Below, one piece after another: positions 1 to 13,146 of a DNA stretch of 64,000 nt. Within the stretch, counting starts at the first letter, position 1. Every line of letters begins with the position of its first letter. Origin of the DNA: Apostichopus japonicus (lineage: Eukaryota; Echinodermata; Holothuroidea; Aspidochirotida; Stichopodidae); assembly GCF_037975245.1 (NCBI RefSeq), contig NC_092572.1, positions 18,189,989 to 18,253,988 on the forward strand. Reading direction: 5' to 3'. The notes below the pieces were generated by a model. The model was not told where the DNA came from and ran no database searches. It saw only the letters and a program-made list of their open reading frames with translations. The position numbers and the translations under genes were made by a program.

Positions 1-29
1 ATACAAAAAGGTTTTATACAAACGTTTAC

Positions 30-3000
30 CTGAATTTAGATCAATAGAGCTGTCCTTGATGCCGAATATGTTACTTCCAACGACAGTGCATCTCACCGAC
101 AGTTTTGAACCACAAGTATCTATCGAAACTTCTATGTAAGCAATAGTATTAAACGTATCCGTATCTGTATTATGCCTGACGGTAACATTGAAGAGGTCTT
201 CGTTTTCAGTGATTAAGCTGACGTCTACTTGAGGACGAGCACCAATGACACTGCAGGAAACATTGTGGTTGGTCTTAGCGTCAGAGCTACAGTAGCAGGA
301 ATCACAGAGGGAAACCACCAGACATTCTTGTCGAGGCTTATCTGCGACCAAAATTAACAAATAGTAACTTAAAGCCTCACTATGAAACAATATTAAATAC
401 AAACTAACGGATCCTTAAAATTACGATGTTGTTGTTACCATTGTGTAGCAGAATAATCACACCAACGCAACATATAAACTTAATATATATTAGCAACTAT
501 GAAAGGAAATGTTAACATTCCTGCCTACGATGCGTTCGACTATTAGCCTCGTTTGATTGAAGTGTACCTAAATGTAAATAAATTGTTTTTAGTTGCCTTT
601 CAATTACTCCGCAATTTTGTCACAAAAAAAAAACATGTTCGTAATTGAGTGTTTCATTCATTAACCGAGGAAACCAAAGATTGTTTAAACTGTCGTGAAA
701 CCATTACGAGGATTAAGTTCTACACAAATCATTAAAGCTGTAAAAGAATTTGAAAACGTTCAGCAAATACTTTTTTCTTCAAGTAAACTGTTATTATATA
801 TGCAAATATCCCTGCATGCAGAGGTTCTACTTTCTTTCATAAACTGCCGTTAAAGTAACTGGAAATGGAATAAAAATGTTGATGTAAACTGAGTTGAATA
901 TTTTAATATTTTTCATTGTACGTATTCATTCGTCATAAGACAAGATGCAATTTATATATTTACATATTTATTTACATATCTATCTATCTATATCTATATA
1001 TCTATATCTATCTATATATACTTTCATTAAGGGAAAAACGCTTACTTAAAAGTTCTAAGCGAACAAAAGCTTCTTCGAAGGTTGCATCTTTGTTAATAAT
1101 GACGACCTTGTATAAACCACAGCGCTCTTTCACTACGTCTTTGATCAACAAAGCTCCTGTCTCCGAAATATCATAGTTTCCTTTTCCAGCTTCTAGGATT
1201 ACTTTCTCTTCGTTCTCGATTTTTACAAGGGGACTGTCAAACGACGTTTTCTCACTGTACCAGTATACATTACTGACAAATCTTAGCTGACAATCAATAA
1301 CGACATCTTGGCCGAATGTGGCATACTCCTTCTCGTTGCAATGGAGGCCGTAAGCTGATAAAAAAATGAAAAAAGTTGCAAATATCTATTATAACATGAT
1401 AAATCAAGAAAGTAAGTATTTGATTTCCTTAAAGGAACTTATCAAAAACAGGAAAACTTTAATCTGATAAAACTCTATTCGGTTTTTGGTTGTTATTAAG
1501 AACTTTGTATCAAGGTCTTAGCCACGGTTGCACAAAAATGACATAATAACATCACTTTGTATTTAAGCCAAACAAAAGCAGGGGACACCTCTTCCATTAG
1601 ACTACTACTTTGTGACTTATCCCTAGAAAGAACATCATCCAACATATATTGAACTCACTTTAACCTCAACACCCCCTCCCCACCACGACAAAAAAATAAG
1701 TCTGACAACAGGCCTACTTTAATAAAGAGCACGTGATTCAGTGTCAAGACTGCCTTTATGTTTATCCAATTGTGTGAATGGCGTTATAACACATCTTTAG
1801 CGGAAATTGGCACACTCGGAGTAATAACGTAATAGACACCACTCTCTCTCTCTCCACCCACCTCCACCTCCCTCTCTTTCTCTTTATGTGGATAAATTGA
1901 CAATAGAGAAAGGGGAATTGAAATTGTTGTGATTTGTTTGGATAAGTTTTGTGATTTCTTTACTATTATCATATAAAACCCTTCGCATTGCCCAAAATAG
2001 TGATGAACAAAACAAACGCATTTGGTTTCGCTCACTGTTTTTATCCCATAATTACGGATTTACGGTTGCTTTAGTGCAAGTTTAACACTGCTTCTCCACT
2101 AACCTCAAGCAACGTAAACCGAACACCCATCTAAATTTATTTAATTAGCTCCCATTCATTGGGCAAATTCTTCATGACATGTACACCTTATTGAAAACAG
2201 AATGAATTACAATTACCTTGAAATAATGATTCAATACCGAATATTAATAGAATGTGTATAGCTCCTCGTGCTTATAAATTCTCGCTTATGCTGTGATAGA
2301 TATGGCAACATTGGAAATGAAAGATTTAAAACCTTTATTACCATAATTTTGAAATAGGCGGAGGCTAAAGTCAAATGAGGTCATTGTAGATTAAAGCCTG
2401 AAAACCTTGTAAACACAATACCGCAAAAATGAAAACTTGGATGAACTGCCAACACAGCCTAAAACCTTGTACACAAGGTAATTCAGAAATTGAAACCTAA
2501 TACGTGGATCGCCCTGGTAAGTATATATAGGAATCCTATCGGAATTGGTGACTTCAAGTTCAAAGTTCATTCGTAGTCTGAAAATGTGTAAACACGAAAC
2601 CAAAAGTTGAATATCTTTGAGACCTCATATTCCACATTATTTAGTACGACAACACTTCCGCTTTTGTTGTCAAAGTTAATGTAAGACTGACATAGCTCAG
2701 TCTGAACACCTTTCTTCCAGGATGACACACAAATTGGATGCACATTATACTTTCATATGGATCCACTCTCTTACGAAAAAGAACCTTATTTATTGAATTA
2801 AGTGAGAAAACACTATATCGGAGTGGCTCCCTTCTGTTAAAAGCAATATATAATACAATCGCTCATGTACACAGTATGGTAATTCTGCTTTATTTTTAAT
2901 AATAAATGATTTTGATTGGATTAATGCTTTATGCATTATAAAAACAACTTCTTCATTTGCTAACGAAATATATATATATATATATATATGGAATTATAAT

Positions 3001-3091
3001 ACATAACTAAGTTGAACAATGTTCATTTAATCTCACCTAAACTTAGTATCATCGAAACCCCTAGAGACAAAATAATCATTGTTATTTCCAT
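30..3091 (-). CDS. Ig-NACHT receptor gene, copy A (5' exons only; rest lies left of the window)
   Basis: Three exons are visible: signal-peptide exon 3037-3091 (55 nt), Ig1 1046-1354 (309 nt) and Ig2 30-341 (312 nt), all on the minus strand with GT/AG borders in phase 1. They are homologous to, and the same length as, the exons of copies B and C. Both Ig exons are fully open. Ig1 shows the Ig-like cysteine before a conserved VYWYSEKTSF stretch, and later the CGLYK segment; Ig2 is cysteine-rich (CDSCYC near its start). The start is the ATG whose complement lies at 3089-3091 and begins MEITMIILSL. The transmembrane, NACHT and C-terminal exons would lie beyond base 1, so whether this copy is functional cannot be judged. 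A divergent Ig-pseudokinase gene begins at 5040. The Ig call rests on the cysteine/tryptophan pattern and not on a profile search. Confidence 0.68.
1355..3036 (-). other. Intron 1 of Ig-NACHT copy A
   Basis: This is non-coding sequence between the Ig1 exon and the signal-peptide exon. It includes a CT-rich stretch near 1843-1885 and a (TA)n run at about 2969-2989. Short ORFs on both strands here are not conserved in copies B and C. Its distal part (about 2390 onward) aligns with 29100-29790 and 45470-46180. It lacks the LINE fragment found in the same intron of B and C. Confidence 0.6.
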
Positions 3092-3292
3092 CTTTGCTTC
3101 TCTCATCGATTGCTGTCAGTATGACACTGAAAAGGAAAAAGATAGCATCTCCCGTAATATATCGCTACAAGATACACATCTTTGTCTTTATTTCATTTTT
3201 TCAGTAATTAGTTATGAATAATTTGATGGTAACAAAATAGTTTGATACAAACATCTCATGGAATGTTTTAATATTCTCTACAAAAGTATATA

Positions 3293-3352
<60 letters not shown>

Positions 3353-3361
3353 TATATATAT

Positions 3362-3407
<46 letters not shown>

Positions 3408-5039
3408 ATATATACTAGTTATGAGACATATCCATAGACATAATGGGTATCGCATTGGCTTGTTTGGATTTTTTAGCGCTCGGTGGTAGATTGAATATGA
3501 GGGTGTTGAATGTTTCTTGTGTAGACTATTTAGGATGTGAAATACACCGTTTCACCAATTCACTGTACGTCTCTGTCAACCGCCTAGTATACATACTTAC
3601 ATTAAGGAAGTACAAGTTTAACTTGTGCACCATATTCGCCAGGGGTACACCCCAGGTAATATAAAAACGATCGACCGAAAAAACATCAAGTATTATTTCC
3701 TTCGTTCCTATTTAATTCTTTTTAATTCCTGTTAATTAAGACTTCCAATTACTCTAAATTAAGCTGTTATAACACCATTGATGTTGAAGGGAAACAGAAC
3801 TGCAGTTTTCTTGAAGATTGGTGAGAATGACGTTATAACAATGTACTGCAGATACATAGGCCTACAATAAGTCGTCGGCCATTTTGTATCGGTAACTGCA
3901 ACTCGTCCCTTAAGTTATAGCATTTTAGAAAACCATTTTAGCATTTTAGAAAACCAGAATAATCAGTCTTTTCGAAATTTGAGTCATTTCAACCCTATTG
4001 ATTTATATAATTATATCAAGACTAACGAAATATGACGTGTATAATGATGAAAAAAAAAAGATATTATTCGAGACTGCTGCTTACCTATAAACACCAGCCG
4101 TGATATTGTGACACGTATAGAGAAGCTATGCATTAGGTGATGATAATACTTACATCGACTGTAAGTACTTTCGCCACTTATCTTTACCAACGTAGAGGAT
4201 ACAAAGGTCGTTCGACTTAACTCTATTTGTTGTATTCTGAACATATGATTATCATTGAATATTAAATCTAGATCTAATGGGAGTGGTGTTCAAAGGTTTG
4301 TTTGTTGTTTAACAATGATAAGATTAATGCGTGGCCTAAATATCAAAATTACACCAGCTGTGATGACATGTGCCTTTTCTGTTTTCCTTCTCAAATAAGA
4401 TATTTTTCACCCTTTTCACTCTGTTAAAAGAATAACCGGTATACAATCAAAATAACGACCGATTAACCTTCAAACTTAAGGTTAACCATTCATAGCTTTT
4501 AAAGAAAGAACAAAACGTTAGATAATTTTCAACTGCACATGTGGAAACGCTGTCGCATTTGCTATTTTGTACTAATCGACGACCTGTAAATAAAGGAAAG
4601 TAAAATACAATGTTTGATTTCGCTGGCGCCCGGTTGTAAATTTAAACAGTTGTTGTCCAGAAACTCTAAATACATCAACTATCAATACGTTTACTTTCGG
4701 ACCGAGGTTTGAAAATAAACATATAAGTACACCTAGGGTATCAACAATTATGGTGTTGAATGGTAGCTGCTGGAACGTATTCAGCAATTTGTATTGCTAC
4801 AAATGAAAGAAATGAGAAACATGTTTATGAAAAATAAAATCTAGTCAGGTTGATTATAAACCGACCAACTATAGTTTATAGACCAGTTAATATTCTACAT
4901 TATTGTCAAGTATAATGTAGACTCGTTACTTTCATTTTTGATTCGGTTAAAGGAAGCATGTCATTGATTCACTGTCATGTCATTTAGTCATTGGCAGGTC
5001 AACTGAAGAAGACTAACAAAGCTACAATAGAATTACAGT
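3092..5039. promoter_or_regulatory. Divergent intergenic region between Ig-NACHT copy A and the Ig-pseudokinase gene
   Basis: The two start codons point away from each other across about 1.95 kb, so both promoters must lie here. A long (TA)n run fills 3296-3418. The flanks of the run are conserved in units B (29846-31215) and C (46238-47653), including a block around 3420-3660 and one around 3780-4260. I can name no transcription-factor site or TATA box with confidence. Shared control of the pair is inference from the layout. Confidence 0.45.
3296..3418. repeat. (TA)n microsatellite
   Basis: An almost pure TA tract of about 120 bases, broken by occasional TACATA and TATTTA interruptions. Apparent ORFs of alternating Y and I residues on both strands are artefacts of this tract. 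Confidence 0.95.
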
Positions 5040-8000
5040 ATGGATTATGTGGCTATGCTTCTACTTATCATCTTGTGTCATGTATATAAAGGTATGTGTT
5101 CACTTGCAATATTAATTATTACTATGTATTTTCAGCCATTGGACTCAATTCAATTTATTGCCACCTTTTCCACAATTTGTTCATTTTTGTTTGCTTAATA
5201 GGTTACGTCTCAGCGACTAGTCCGGTATTATGTTTCAAAACCGGTAATGTTTTCGAGCAGAATTTTTCATGCGATGCAGAACCTGGGGATGATGTGTGTC
5301 TTGTTTGTCCTGTGAATATATCAAATAAGTTAGTCACATGGTCGAGACATGGAAACTTTCTTTACGCTGGTTTGAACAAACTTCACAAAGAAGCAACGAT
5401 ACTTCAAAACACGTGCGATCCCGTGTTATCATCGATTCAGTTAAGGAATATCTCACTTGATCAATTCAACGATGCATATGAATGTCGAAAAGGCATTGAA
5501 TTGGTAAAAGCATACATCCTGAAGATAACCAGTAAGATTCTATTTTGCTACTACTATACTTATTTATTCTGTTCAAATGAGTGTTAACATACATCATTTA
5601 CAGACAGCTGATGAATGTTGCTTTTAACCGAAAAATCATTTCTAAACTGTTTACTGTCATGTTTTAGCTTATAACCTTGTCAAAACGCAGAAATAGTATT
5701 GCAATTAAAATAAAATCCAGATATTAAATATGCTGTAACGATTACAAATATTTGTATGTTTCCATAATTTCTTTGAGATTCTCAATTTCAAGTTATCCGT
5801 ACAGTTTACTTCTTGTCTTCAGAGATGGACGTATGACATCTAAAAAACATTATTTTCACTTTTATACCAAGCTTATCCATCTTTGTCCATTGAGAATAAT
5901 GTAAGCAATGAGTTGGACGAAGAAATAGCATCACTGATATGCAGAGCAGATAACGTTTTGGCTCCTATAACCCTAACTTGGTTTGTAAATGAACAGAGAG
6001 AATATGAGGAACTATTCAGTGAAACGAATGATCACAGTGTAACATCTACATTCAGCTTCAACCAGTATGTAAACGCCACAGTGAAATGTCAAGTAAACGG
6101 TTCTCACATCAAACCTGCAAATGTAACTTACAACTACCAAATGTCAACCTCGGGTAAGAAGTTTTTTTATTATTTTATCTTAGTAGTTCTGATACGAAAC
6201 TGAAAAATAAGCCATTAACATATTGTTGAAATTACTTTACAAATTGCACACAAAAAACGGAGAATGTAGGTAACACAACATGTTTAGTACATTGTTCAAA
6301 ATATGCATAGTAAAATATGAGAATTCTGAAGAAAACATTTGAAGTTGCAAAGTTACAGTTCCACTTGAATACTGTATTGAAACATTAACATTTCTGAAAG
6401 ATACCACATTGACCTCATAAAGTCTTACGCTTTGCTATATTTCAATGAAAAAATAAATTATAATAGTGACGTGATTACACCAAGTTTCATCTGATTTCAT
6501 ACATGGAATAAGTAGTATTCTTGGTTATGAATGTATCTTAAGCTTACATTTGTTATCAAGTTTCAGGAAACATTCAGCCTATGGGAGTCATTGGAGTATT
6601 TGTCCTCATACTGAGTATGCTAGTGGCAGCTCTCTTCATCTACAAGTACTGTAAGTAGATCATTTTATTTCAAACTTCAATATTCCTAGTTTTATGATAT
6701 GCTTTAAAAAAAAGAAAGATAAAGACTCAAATGACTTTATAAATTTTCAATTTGTTCTTCCATTTTTTAGTACCACGCACAGTCTTTTCAACTACACAGC
6801 CAATTATCAATGGTAAATGTTAACTCTAAGACAGTTTAACAGTCAAATACTTTTAATCATAGATATCAAGAACATATCAAGACATGGCAGACCTGTTGAA
6901 CGGTAAGTATTAAATATAACAATATCATTTTGAGGTGTTCTTTAAGAAAGAGGGCTCGCTCTTTAAAGCTTTCTTAGTTTCCTTGGAAGTACAAGCATAG
7001 CTTCAAACTTCACCACTTTTGATGGTTATTGTTAAGATGTAGATTTCAAATATGGTGCACTGGGATCTTATTAAAGAAATAGCCAATCGAACCATTTAAT
7101 ATCATAAGTCTCGCAGTGCAGTGATACATCCTCTATATAATCATTTCACTCAACAGGGAAATCAGTTTTATTGACACAGTAGCATCAGATGGTGGTAAGT
7201 GTATGTAATTTTATTTATATTTTAATATAATGAGTTTTGTTTTGCTTTGTTTAATGGATGCTTTACTCATTGTAAATATCCATGTTCGCTTCTCATCAGA
7301 AGGCAGAAGTAAAACAGCAGGAGTCAGAAAATATGCACACGAGAATGACACGAATTTGTGAATAATGACAATGAAAGCATATATATATATATATTATTTA
7401 ATTTGTTTCATATACAGGCGGGGGGAATATATATAAACAAATATGTATGAATAATTTACTTGAGAGATATTGATCGACTAATCAAACATATAAAATCGTC
7501 AGAAACACTGCCTGTATAATAGTCTGCTTATATATTACTGTAAAACGTGAGAATAGTTTTAACGCTTGTAATTGAAAAACTGATAACGATATGAAGATCA
7601 AACCATTCAGTTGCAGAGTTGAATGTTCAACCCGATGTTATTCAAGTAACCAACGACGAGAACGATGTTCGATCAACCATCGCTTTACAGACCTGTATAA
7701 AAGTAGGAAAGAAATTTGAATACTGGACTGGCACATTTGGAGATGACGAAAAAGAAGTCTTTGTCAAAACACTGTCTAGTAAGTAACTTAGCCAATACAT
7801 TTTGAGAAATGAATCATACTTCATTTGCACATATTAGTTGCCGAAAATATACACACAATGTCAATTGACGTTCTGTTGCAGAAGGAAGTACCCTTGCAGA
7901 TGCAAACGAATTCCGGGAACTAGCATTGAGCTTAAAGAAGTTGAGAAGACATCACCTATTAGTGGATCGTCTTTTAGTATCGGTGGAAAATGGTACGTAC

Positions 8001-10289
8001 AAAAGATATTCAGACTGTTTTAAAGGCTAAAGAAATGAATTGATCTATTAACTATCTCTACTCAGTATGTATTGTGGAATTTATTTACACTTTTCGCTAA
8101 CAGAGCCATTATTTATGTCGATGGAGTTTTAGTTGAAATTAAAACTTAACGTAATAACTTGATCGAAATGTCTAACACGTGGTAGGCTACGTCATCGATT
8201 AGTTATTTCAAATTGACATGAGAGGCGTGACTCCAAGTACTAGTTGGGGAGGCCTTTAATTACTTTTCAATGATCAATGGTTGTTCGGATTGAAAGTTTC
8301 AAGTGTAAGCACTAAGATACCATACATGCTTCAGTGTGCTTACATTTCACAATCGTTTTCATCTCCCTTTATCAAATTTATATACTTTTTACAGTCCCAT
8401 CTGTATACTATAAATACATATCTAATGGAACCATGCGTGATATGTTGATGTCTCAATACCAAGAAGCCAGGAAGTCTCGTGCGTTGACGAATAATAAAAA
8501 ACAACTTGCAGTAAATATGAAAAGTCAAGTTGAAGAATTGCTGTATTTTTCACGCGAGGTTGCTTCTGCCATGGTTTTCCTATCTTCTCAGAAGGTAAAA
8601 TGAAATCATATCTAGTGTTTTATTCTCTAGTAGAACGCATTTGTAAATAACTTGGCTTATGAGAATGACATAGCTGATATACTTTACTGTATTTAACTGT
8701 CATTAAACCTTTCTTGCATCGAATCCTGTGATATAGGAATATTAACCATACTAATATAATATCGCCTGATAAATTATTCTTTTTGCTTTTAACATGCAGT
8801 TTTGTCATCCTGTTCTGTCAACGAGGAAGGTTATTCTAACTGAGCATGGACATTGCAAACTCTATGATATTTGCCCCGAGAACATGGCTATGTACATTGT
8901 CATGGGGAAGTTGGACAAAGTAAATTGCCTGTGTAATCATTTCCATGTACTAATATCATCTTAATTAAATAGGCAGGGAATTTCTTATTAAAATACAGGT
9001 CCAAAAATCCTAAAACACGAATTCCGTTTGTGACCAATTACAACCCCATCATGAAATCCTTCCAAAGCGCTATCGAACAGGATTTTGCTTCAATCAAAGA
9101 CGATCAGTCTGTAGGAAAATCGTTTAATGTGCCCCGCTATGCTAGCATTTTGTCCCTTACGATAGATTTCTACCCACTTCCTCCAGACCTTCCAGACTAT
9201 ACAATATCAATAATAATACCTTACATGTAAGGTGTTAAGCCTAAGCAGAATTAAATGTTCTTTTCTTGTGGTCGGTTATGCTTAAGTACGTAATTCATTG
9301 ATACATCTGTAGGAGTACTTGATTTACATTGCAAACTGTATAGTTGGGCCATTCACTATACAGGAATACCCACCAATCATGTGGATGTCACCCGAGGCTG
9401 TATTTTTGAAACAATACTCAGTTGACAGCGATGTCTGGAACTACGGCACGTTCTTGTGGGAAGTGTTTTCGTTAGGTAATGATACAATTGCTATAATCCT
9501 GCTCTTCAAAAAATGACTATGACAGTTTCTATTCATCAATATGCTACCAGACTTGTTATGTTTTTTTTTCTTTTTAATAAACAAACACGTTTTTTCCTAA
9601 TGCATCATATTACATTTTCACATTAAAGAGAAGTACCATATGCGGGACTCAGTAAACAACAGTTAGAAGACAAGATTAGACAGACCATTCCCCTTGCTCA
9701 ACCAATATGCTGCCCAGGTGCCTTGTGAGTATTCTAATTTAAATTTGTCTTTCCACTATAATATATATTTTTCGTTACTAATACCAGCGAAGTTTGTATA
9801 ACACCGTTTACTATTCCATGATATGTGTAGCAGGGGGTAGTTAAGGTATGTCCCTTCTCTTACCTCGATTTCATTTTTACAATATCTTAGCTAGGATCAA
9901 AGACATACATTGCATCTGAAGTTAGTGATCACTTATTGATAAACAAACGTCCATGAATGATTTATCTCTGATTTTATTGATCTAATTTTACCGAAGGTAT
10001 AGCTTAATGTTATTGTGTTGGAACACAACAATAGATTGCCGACCAAACTTCCGAACAATTCTTGAAAAGGTATCAACGCTCTTTGAAAACGTTAAAGTGG
10101 TAAGTCAATTCCTGTACTTAAGCACTTTAAGTCATGGTTCTCTGTAAAATGCAATACTTACTGAAACGTCAAGATATGCATACCAAACTGTTAACTAACT
10201 TTATATCTACTTTCTTTCTCATTCTGTAGGAAGAACAAGTTCTAACATGCAGAGAATCGGACTGCTACACGTCTTTGTATACATCGTAA
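5040..10289 (+). CDS. Ig-Ig-transmembrane receptor with a tyrosine pseudokinase domain (intact, unit A)
   Basis: I traced a complete spliced gene of about 612 residues. Exons: 5040-5091, 5202-5531, 5872-6153, 6567-6650, 6771-6812, 6863-6902, 7157-7194, 7300-7308 (optional 9-nt microexon), 7617-7778, 7882-7992, 8395-8594, 8800-8919, 9364-9475, 9631-9724, 9997-10099 and 10230-10289. Phases agree throughout and the total is a multiple of three with or without the microexon. Residues 1-17 form a signal peptide ([17 protein letters not shown]). Two Ig domains follow (about 18-127 and 128-221), then a transmembrane helix ([19 protein letters not shown], about 229-249), a short juxtamembrane part and a tyrosine-kinase fold (about 310-600). 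The ATP lysine (VFVK) and a helix-C glutamate remain, and the C-lobe is clear ([26 protein letters not shown]...RPNF). HRD reads HPV, the catalytic-loop Asn is Lys and DFG reads DIC, so catalysis is unlikely. A plausible AATAAA lies at 10492-10497. Confidence 0.85.
5202..6153 (+). CDS. Exons for the two Ig domains of the pseudokinase receptor
   Basis: Exon 5202-5531 (330 nt) encodes an Ig-like domain with several cysteines, a central VTWSR tryptophan and a terminal DAYEC motif. Exon 5872-6153 (282 nt) encodes a second one with LICRA, LTWFV and VKCQV, and several N-glycosylation sequons (NVT, NAT, NGS). Each exon starts and ends in phase 1, the usual arrangement for shuffled extracellular domains. 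The first exon keeps its exact length in the remnant at 47807-48136. Confidence 0.8.
7300..7372 (+). other. Microexon or alternative 3' end of the pseudokinase receptor
   Basis: A good acceptor before 7300 opens a phase-1 frame. Splicing at the GTAAAA at 7309 gives a 9-nt microexon that stays in frame with the kinase exons. Reading through gives about 21 residues containing RKYAHEN and then TGA, which would make a short-tailed receptor without the kinase domain. The sequence alone cannot tell which is used, or whether the exon is skipped. Confidence 0.35.
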
Positions 10290-11211
10290 ATTAGCCGTGG
10301 TGATTTCTGTTTCACTTAGCTGACGAATATTTTCAAATGTTTAGAAATAGGAAGAAATGAACAGTCATAACTGAAATTGAAGTCTTCGACAATAATTAGC
10401 AGCTATGAAAGTAATGATTTGCTTTTTGTGTAACATTCAAGTGTTTAATAACCACTGTAAGCATCATTGAAAGGCAACTCAGTCCACATCGAATAAATAC
10501 ATAGAAGTTAATAATACTCGTATTTACATGTTGGATTGGATGATAAGTTCGTTACTTAATATGTAAATAATTTTACTAGACGGAATTAATAGCTCACTGA
10601 GCCGTAGGAGAAAAGGATTTATTTCATGTATAGTTAAAATGTGATTTTCCAAATCTTTACAGTCATAAAACTTTAGTACAATCAAATCGTTGAAACAGCA
10701 ATGCAGATTGATGACAATGTAGATAAACTTCTCGAGCAAAATCCTTTTCACTGCATATTTTACAAAATCTTAAATGAGAAGACAACATGACACGCATGTC
10801 ATTCACATTAGACGTAGCTCTAAAGATTCTTTCCTTTACACTTCAAATACAGCTAAAGGAAGTTTCTAGTACAGGTTAGTAATGTGTACAATGGAAGAAC
10901 TTTGAAGGTATTTGAATATTTAACAACGTGTTGTAGATAAACAGGCATACCTGTGTCTGTTTTATCACTACTTTATTTCAATGTATATGTATACTTCAAT
11001 GGTTGCACTCTGTCCCTAAGTATGAACTGGTTTATTTTTGAAGTACATACTAGCTTCATTTTAAAGTTTACATTGACATGACAAATTGTGATCGAGATCT
11101 AAAGGTCTAATGCAAAGTGGATGAGTTAATATGTACTAGACTACTTTACCAAAATCATTGTAATGAAATGGAATATTTCAACAAGAGTTATACGAGGAGA
11201 TATAAGTACAA

Positions 11212-11262
<51 letters not shown>

Positions 11263-11700
11263 ATATATATTCAATTTATTCAATATATATATTCAATATA
11301 TATATTCAATATATATATTCAATATATATATATATGCAATATATATATATATATTATACCAATGAATAATACTACATATATACTACTAGGTTCAATGTGA
11401 TATTTATAATCGTATCTACCCACGGTCATAGCTTCATGGCGTATGCTAGAAAAAAGCATGGAACTGAAGTGAAACTAACTAACGAGTAATACGTTCGTTC
11501 GGTACCATCAACCAATTTATTCCTTTGCTTAACAAATACATGCACTTGACGATACCTCGTGCTCTTGAAGGGTCATTGATGTCTAACTTCCTTGTTTCGT
11601 ATTCCAGTTGATAAATGTCATCAAAAGATAAATTAGGTTTTAATACCTGTCAATTCCATCGCACATGATAGTCTCGGTGTAATAATTGACATGTTTTCTT
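10290..11700. other. 3' flank of the pseudokinase gene, shared with unit B
   Basis: The 3' UTR starts here and contains AATAAA at 10492. From about 11110 onward the sequence aligns with unit B from about 31217, on the far side of the deletion that removed the kinase gene there. A (TA)n and TATATTCAA-type tract occupies about 11213-11360. I see no further exon. Confidence 0.6.
11213..11360. repeat. (TA)n tract grading into a TATATATTCAA-type tandem repeat
   Basis: About 45 bases of pure TA are followed by short units of TATATATATTCAA type. The overlapping Y/I ORFs on the plus strand are artefacts. Unit B has only a remnant of the tract near 31340. Confidence 0.9.
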
Positions 11701-13104
11701 TCCATTTTTTGTTGTATTCTCTCCTTTTTTATGGCGAAAATGAAAGCAAACGGTACTCGATATCATCAACTTTTAGCACTCTAGCACTTTAAAGGTCACA
11801 GCTTACTCGCAATATGACTCTTGAAGAGCCAATCAAATTCGAAATGTAGACACTTTTTACGACTAATAGAGTTAACTTGTTATAGCCTAAAATCAAGATA
11901 TTATGTTGAGGGAAAACTTATCAAATGAGTTTAGGGTGATTTAATCTGAGAGACGTAAGGAACAGATTATATCTTTTTAATTTTGATTGATAGTCCCACA
12001 GGTTAACTTGGCACTAAGAAAAAATCTAGTCTGGTGTCTCGCTGTATTCCAGCCTATTTAAACAGATAAATTAAGAATGAAATAACTAGAATATACCAAA
12101 CGTTCAAATTGTCACAAGAAATCTCGCAAACAAATTTTCTTGTTTACAATTACTATACCAACTAAAATTAAACACAACGTACAACAACTCCAAATCTGAG
12201 TACTGTAGATGGCACATTTTAAACCTAATGAATATCTAATTAAACAGGAAAAGATCTTACAAAGTGGGTATTGAGATTATCACTTCCGTTAAATTGATGA
12301 CGAGCCATGTGGGTAAGGGTGCAACACATTGAAATCGGAGAAAATGCGACAGTTTTCAATACGGTGCTTATATACATCTCCATGAAAGTTTTAATCCGAT
12401 CAGAAATCAGTGTATTTCTGTGGTTTAAAGCCAATTCAAGAGAAAAAGAAATACATACAAACTCTAAAGCTGAAGTACCAGGATTCCCAGCAGCACTGGA
12501 ATATATTCCAGAGAACTAAAAATACTTCATTCTAACATGCGTTTTGTACTTAAATGTACCTACAAGAGAAAAAAAATGTTACCAAATTATAAAGCTTCCG
12601 GGAGCTTTGCTTCTGGACTTCAACTGGTACCCTGAGATACCTTCCATAGAATAGATAAACTAACTTAATTTAGCAATTTTCCAAAAACAATTCATAAAAT
12701 TTCGATAAAATAAATCAAATTATCTCTTTTTGTGTGGTCATAGTCAATATGAGAATTCTTTATATTACCTGTGAGGTCAAGGGTCCATCCATGGGAGAAC
12801 TAAAGTCGATAAAATAGAGGGCGGCAATCGTGGTTTAGATCATGCGAGCAACGTCATCAGGTGGCATACTCCTATTAGAGTCAATATCCATCCGCCCGAT
12901 TGTTCTCCTCAGGAAAAGTGCCAAAAAGCAGCAGGAGAACATTTTTTTGACCTGTTATCAACCAGGATCTGTTTTTTGGTATATAGGCCTACTCACAGAA
13001 AAATGTTGGTTATATTTTGCGGGTAAGTCTTTACACAGCCCCCCCCCCACCCCCAAATCCAATTGGGCGCCTTCGCGTATGTATACACACACACATAAAC
13101 ACAC

Positions 13105-13146
<42 letters not shown>

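Noticed and set aside
3201-3489. ORFs rich in alternating Tyr and Ile on both strands
   Set aside because: Translation of a (TA)n microsatellite. The same applies to the ORFs at 11117-11369, 12842-13189, 26729-26956 and 43561-43800.
9030-9230. Open frame between kinase exons, considered as an activation-loop exon
   Set aside because: Phase does not fit either neighbour. Joining 8919 directly to 9364 is in frame and gives a continuous kinase sequence through [18 protein letters not shown].
5040-10289. Call as an active receptor tyrosine kinase
   Set aside because: The catalytic Asp of HRD and the DFG glycine are absent in the only splice model that fits, so pseudokinase is the better name.
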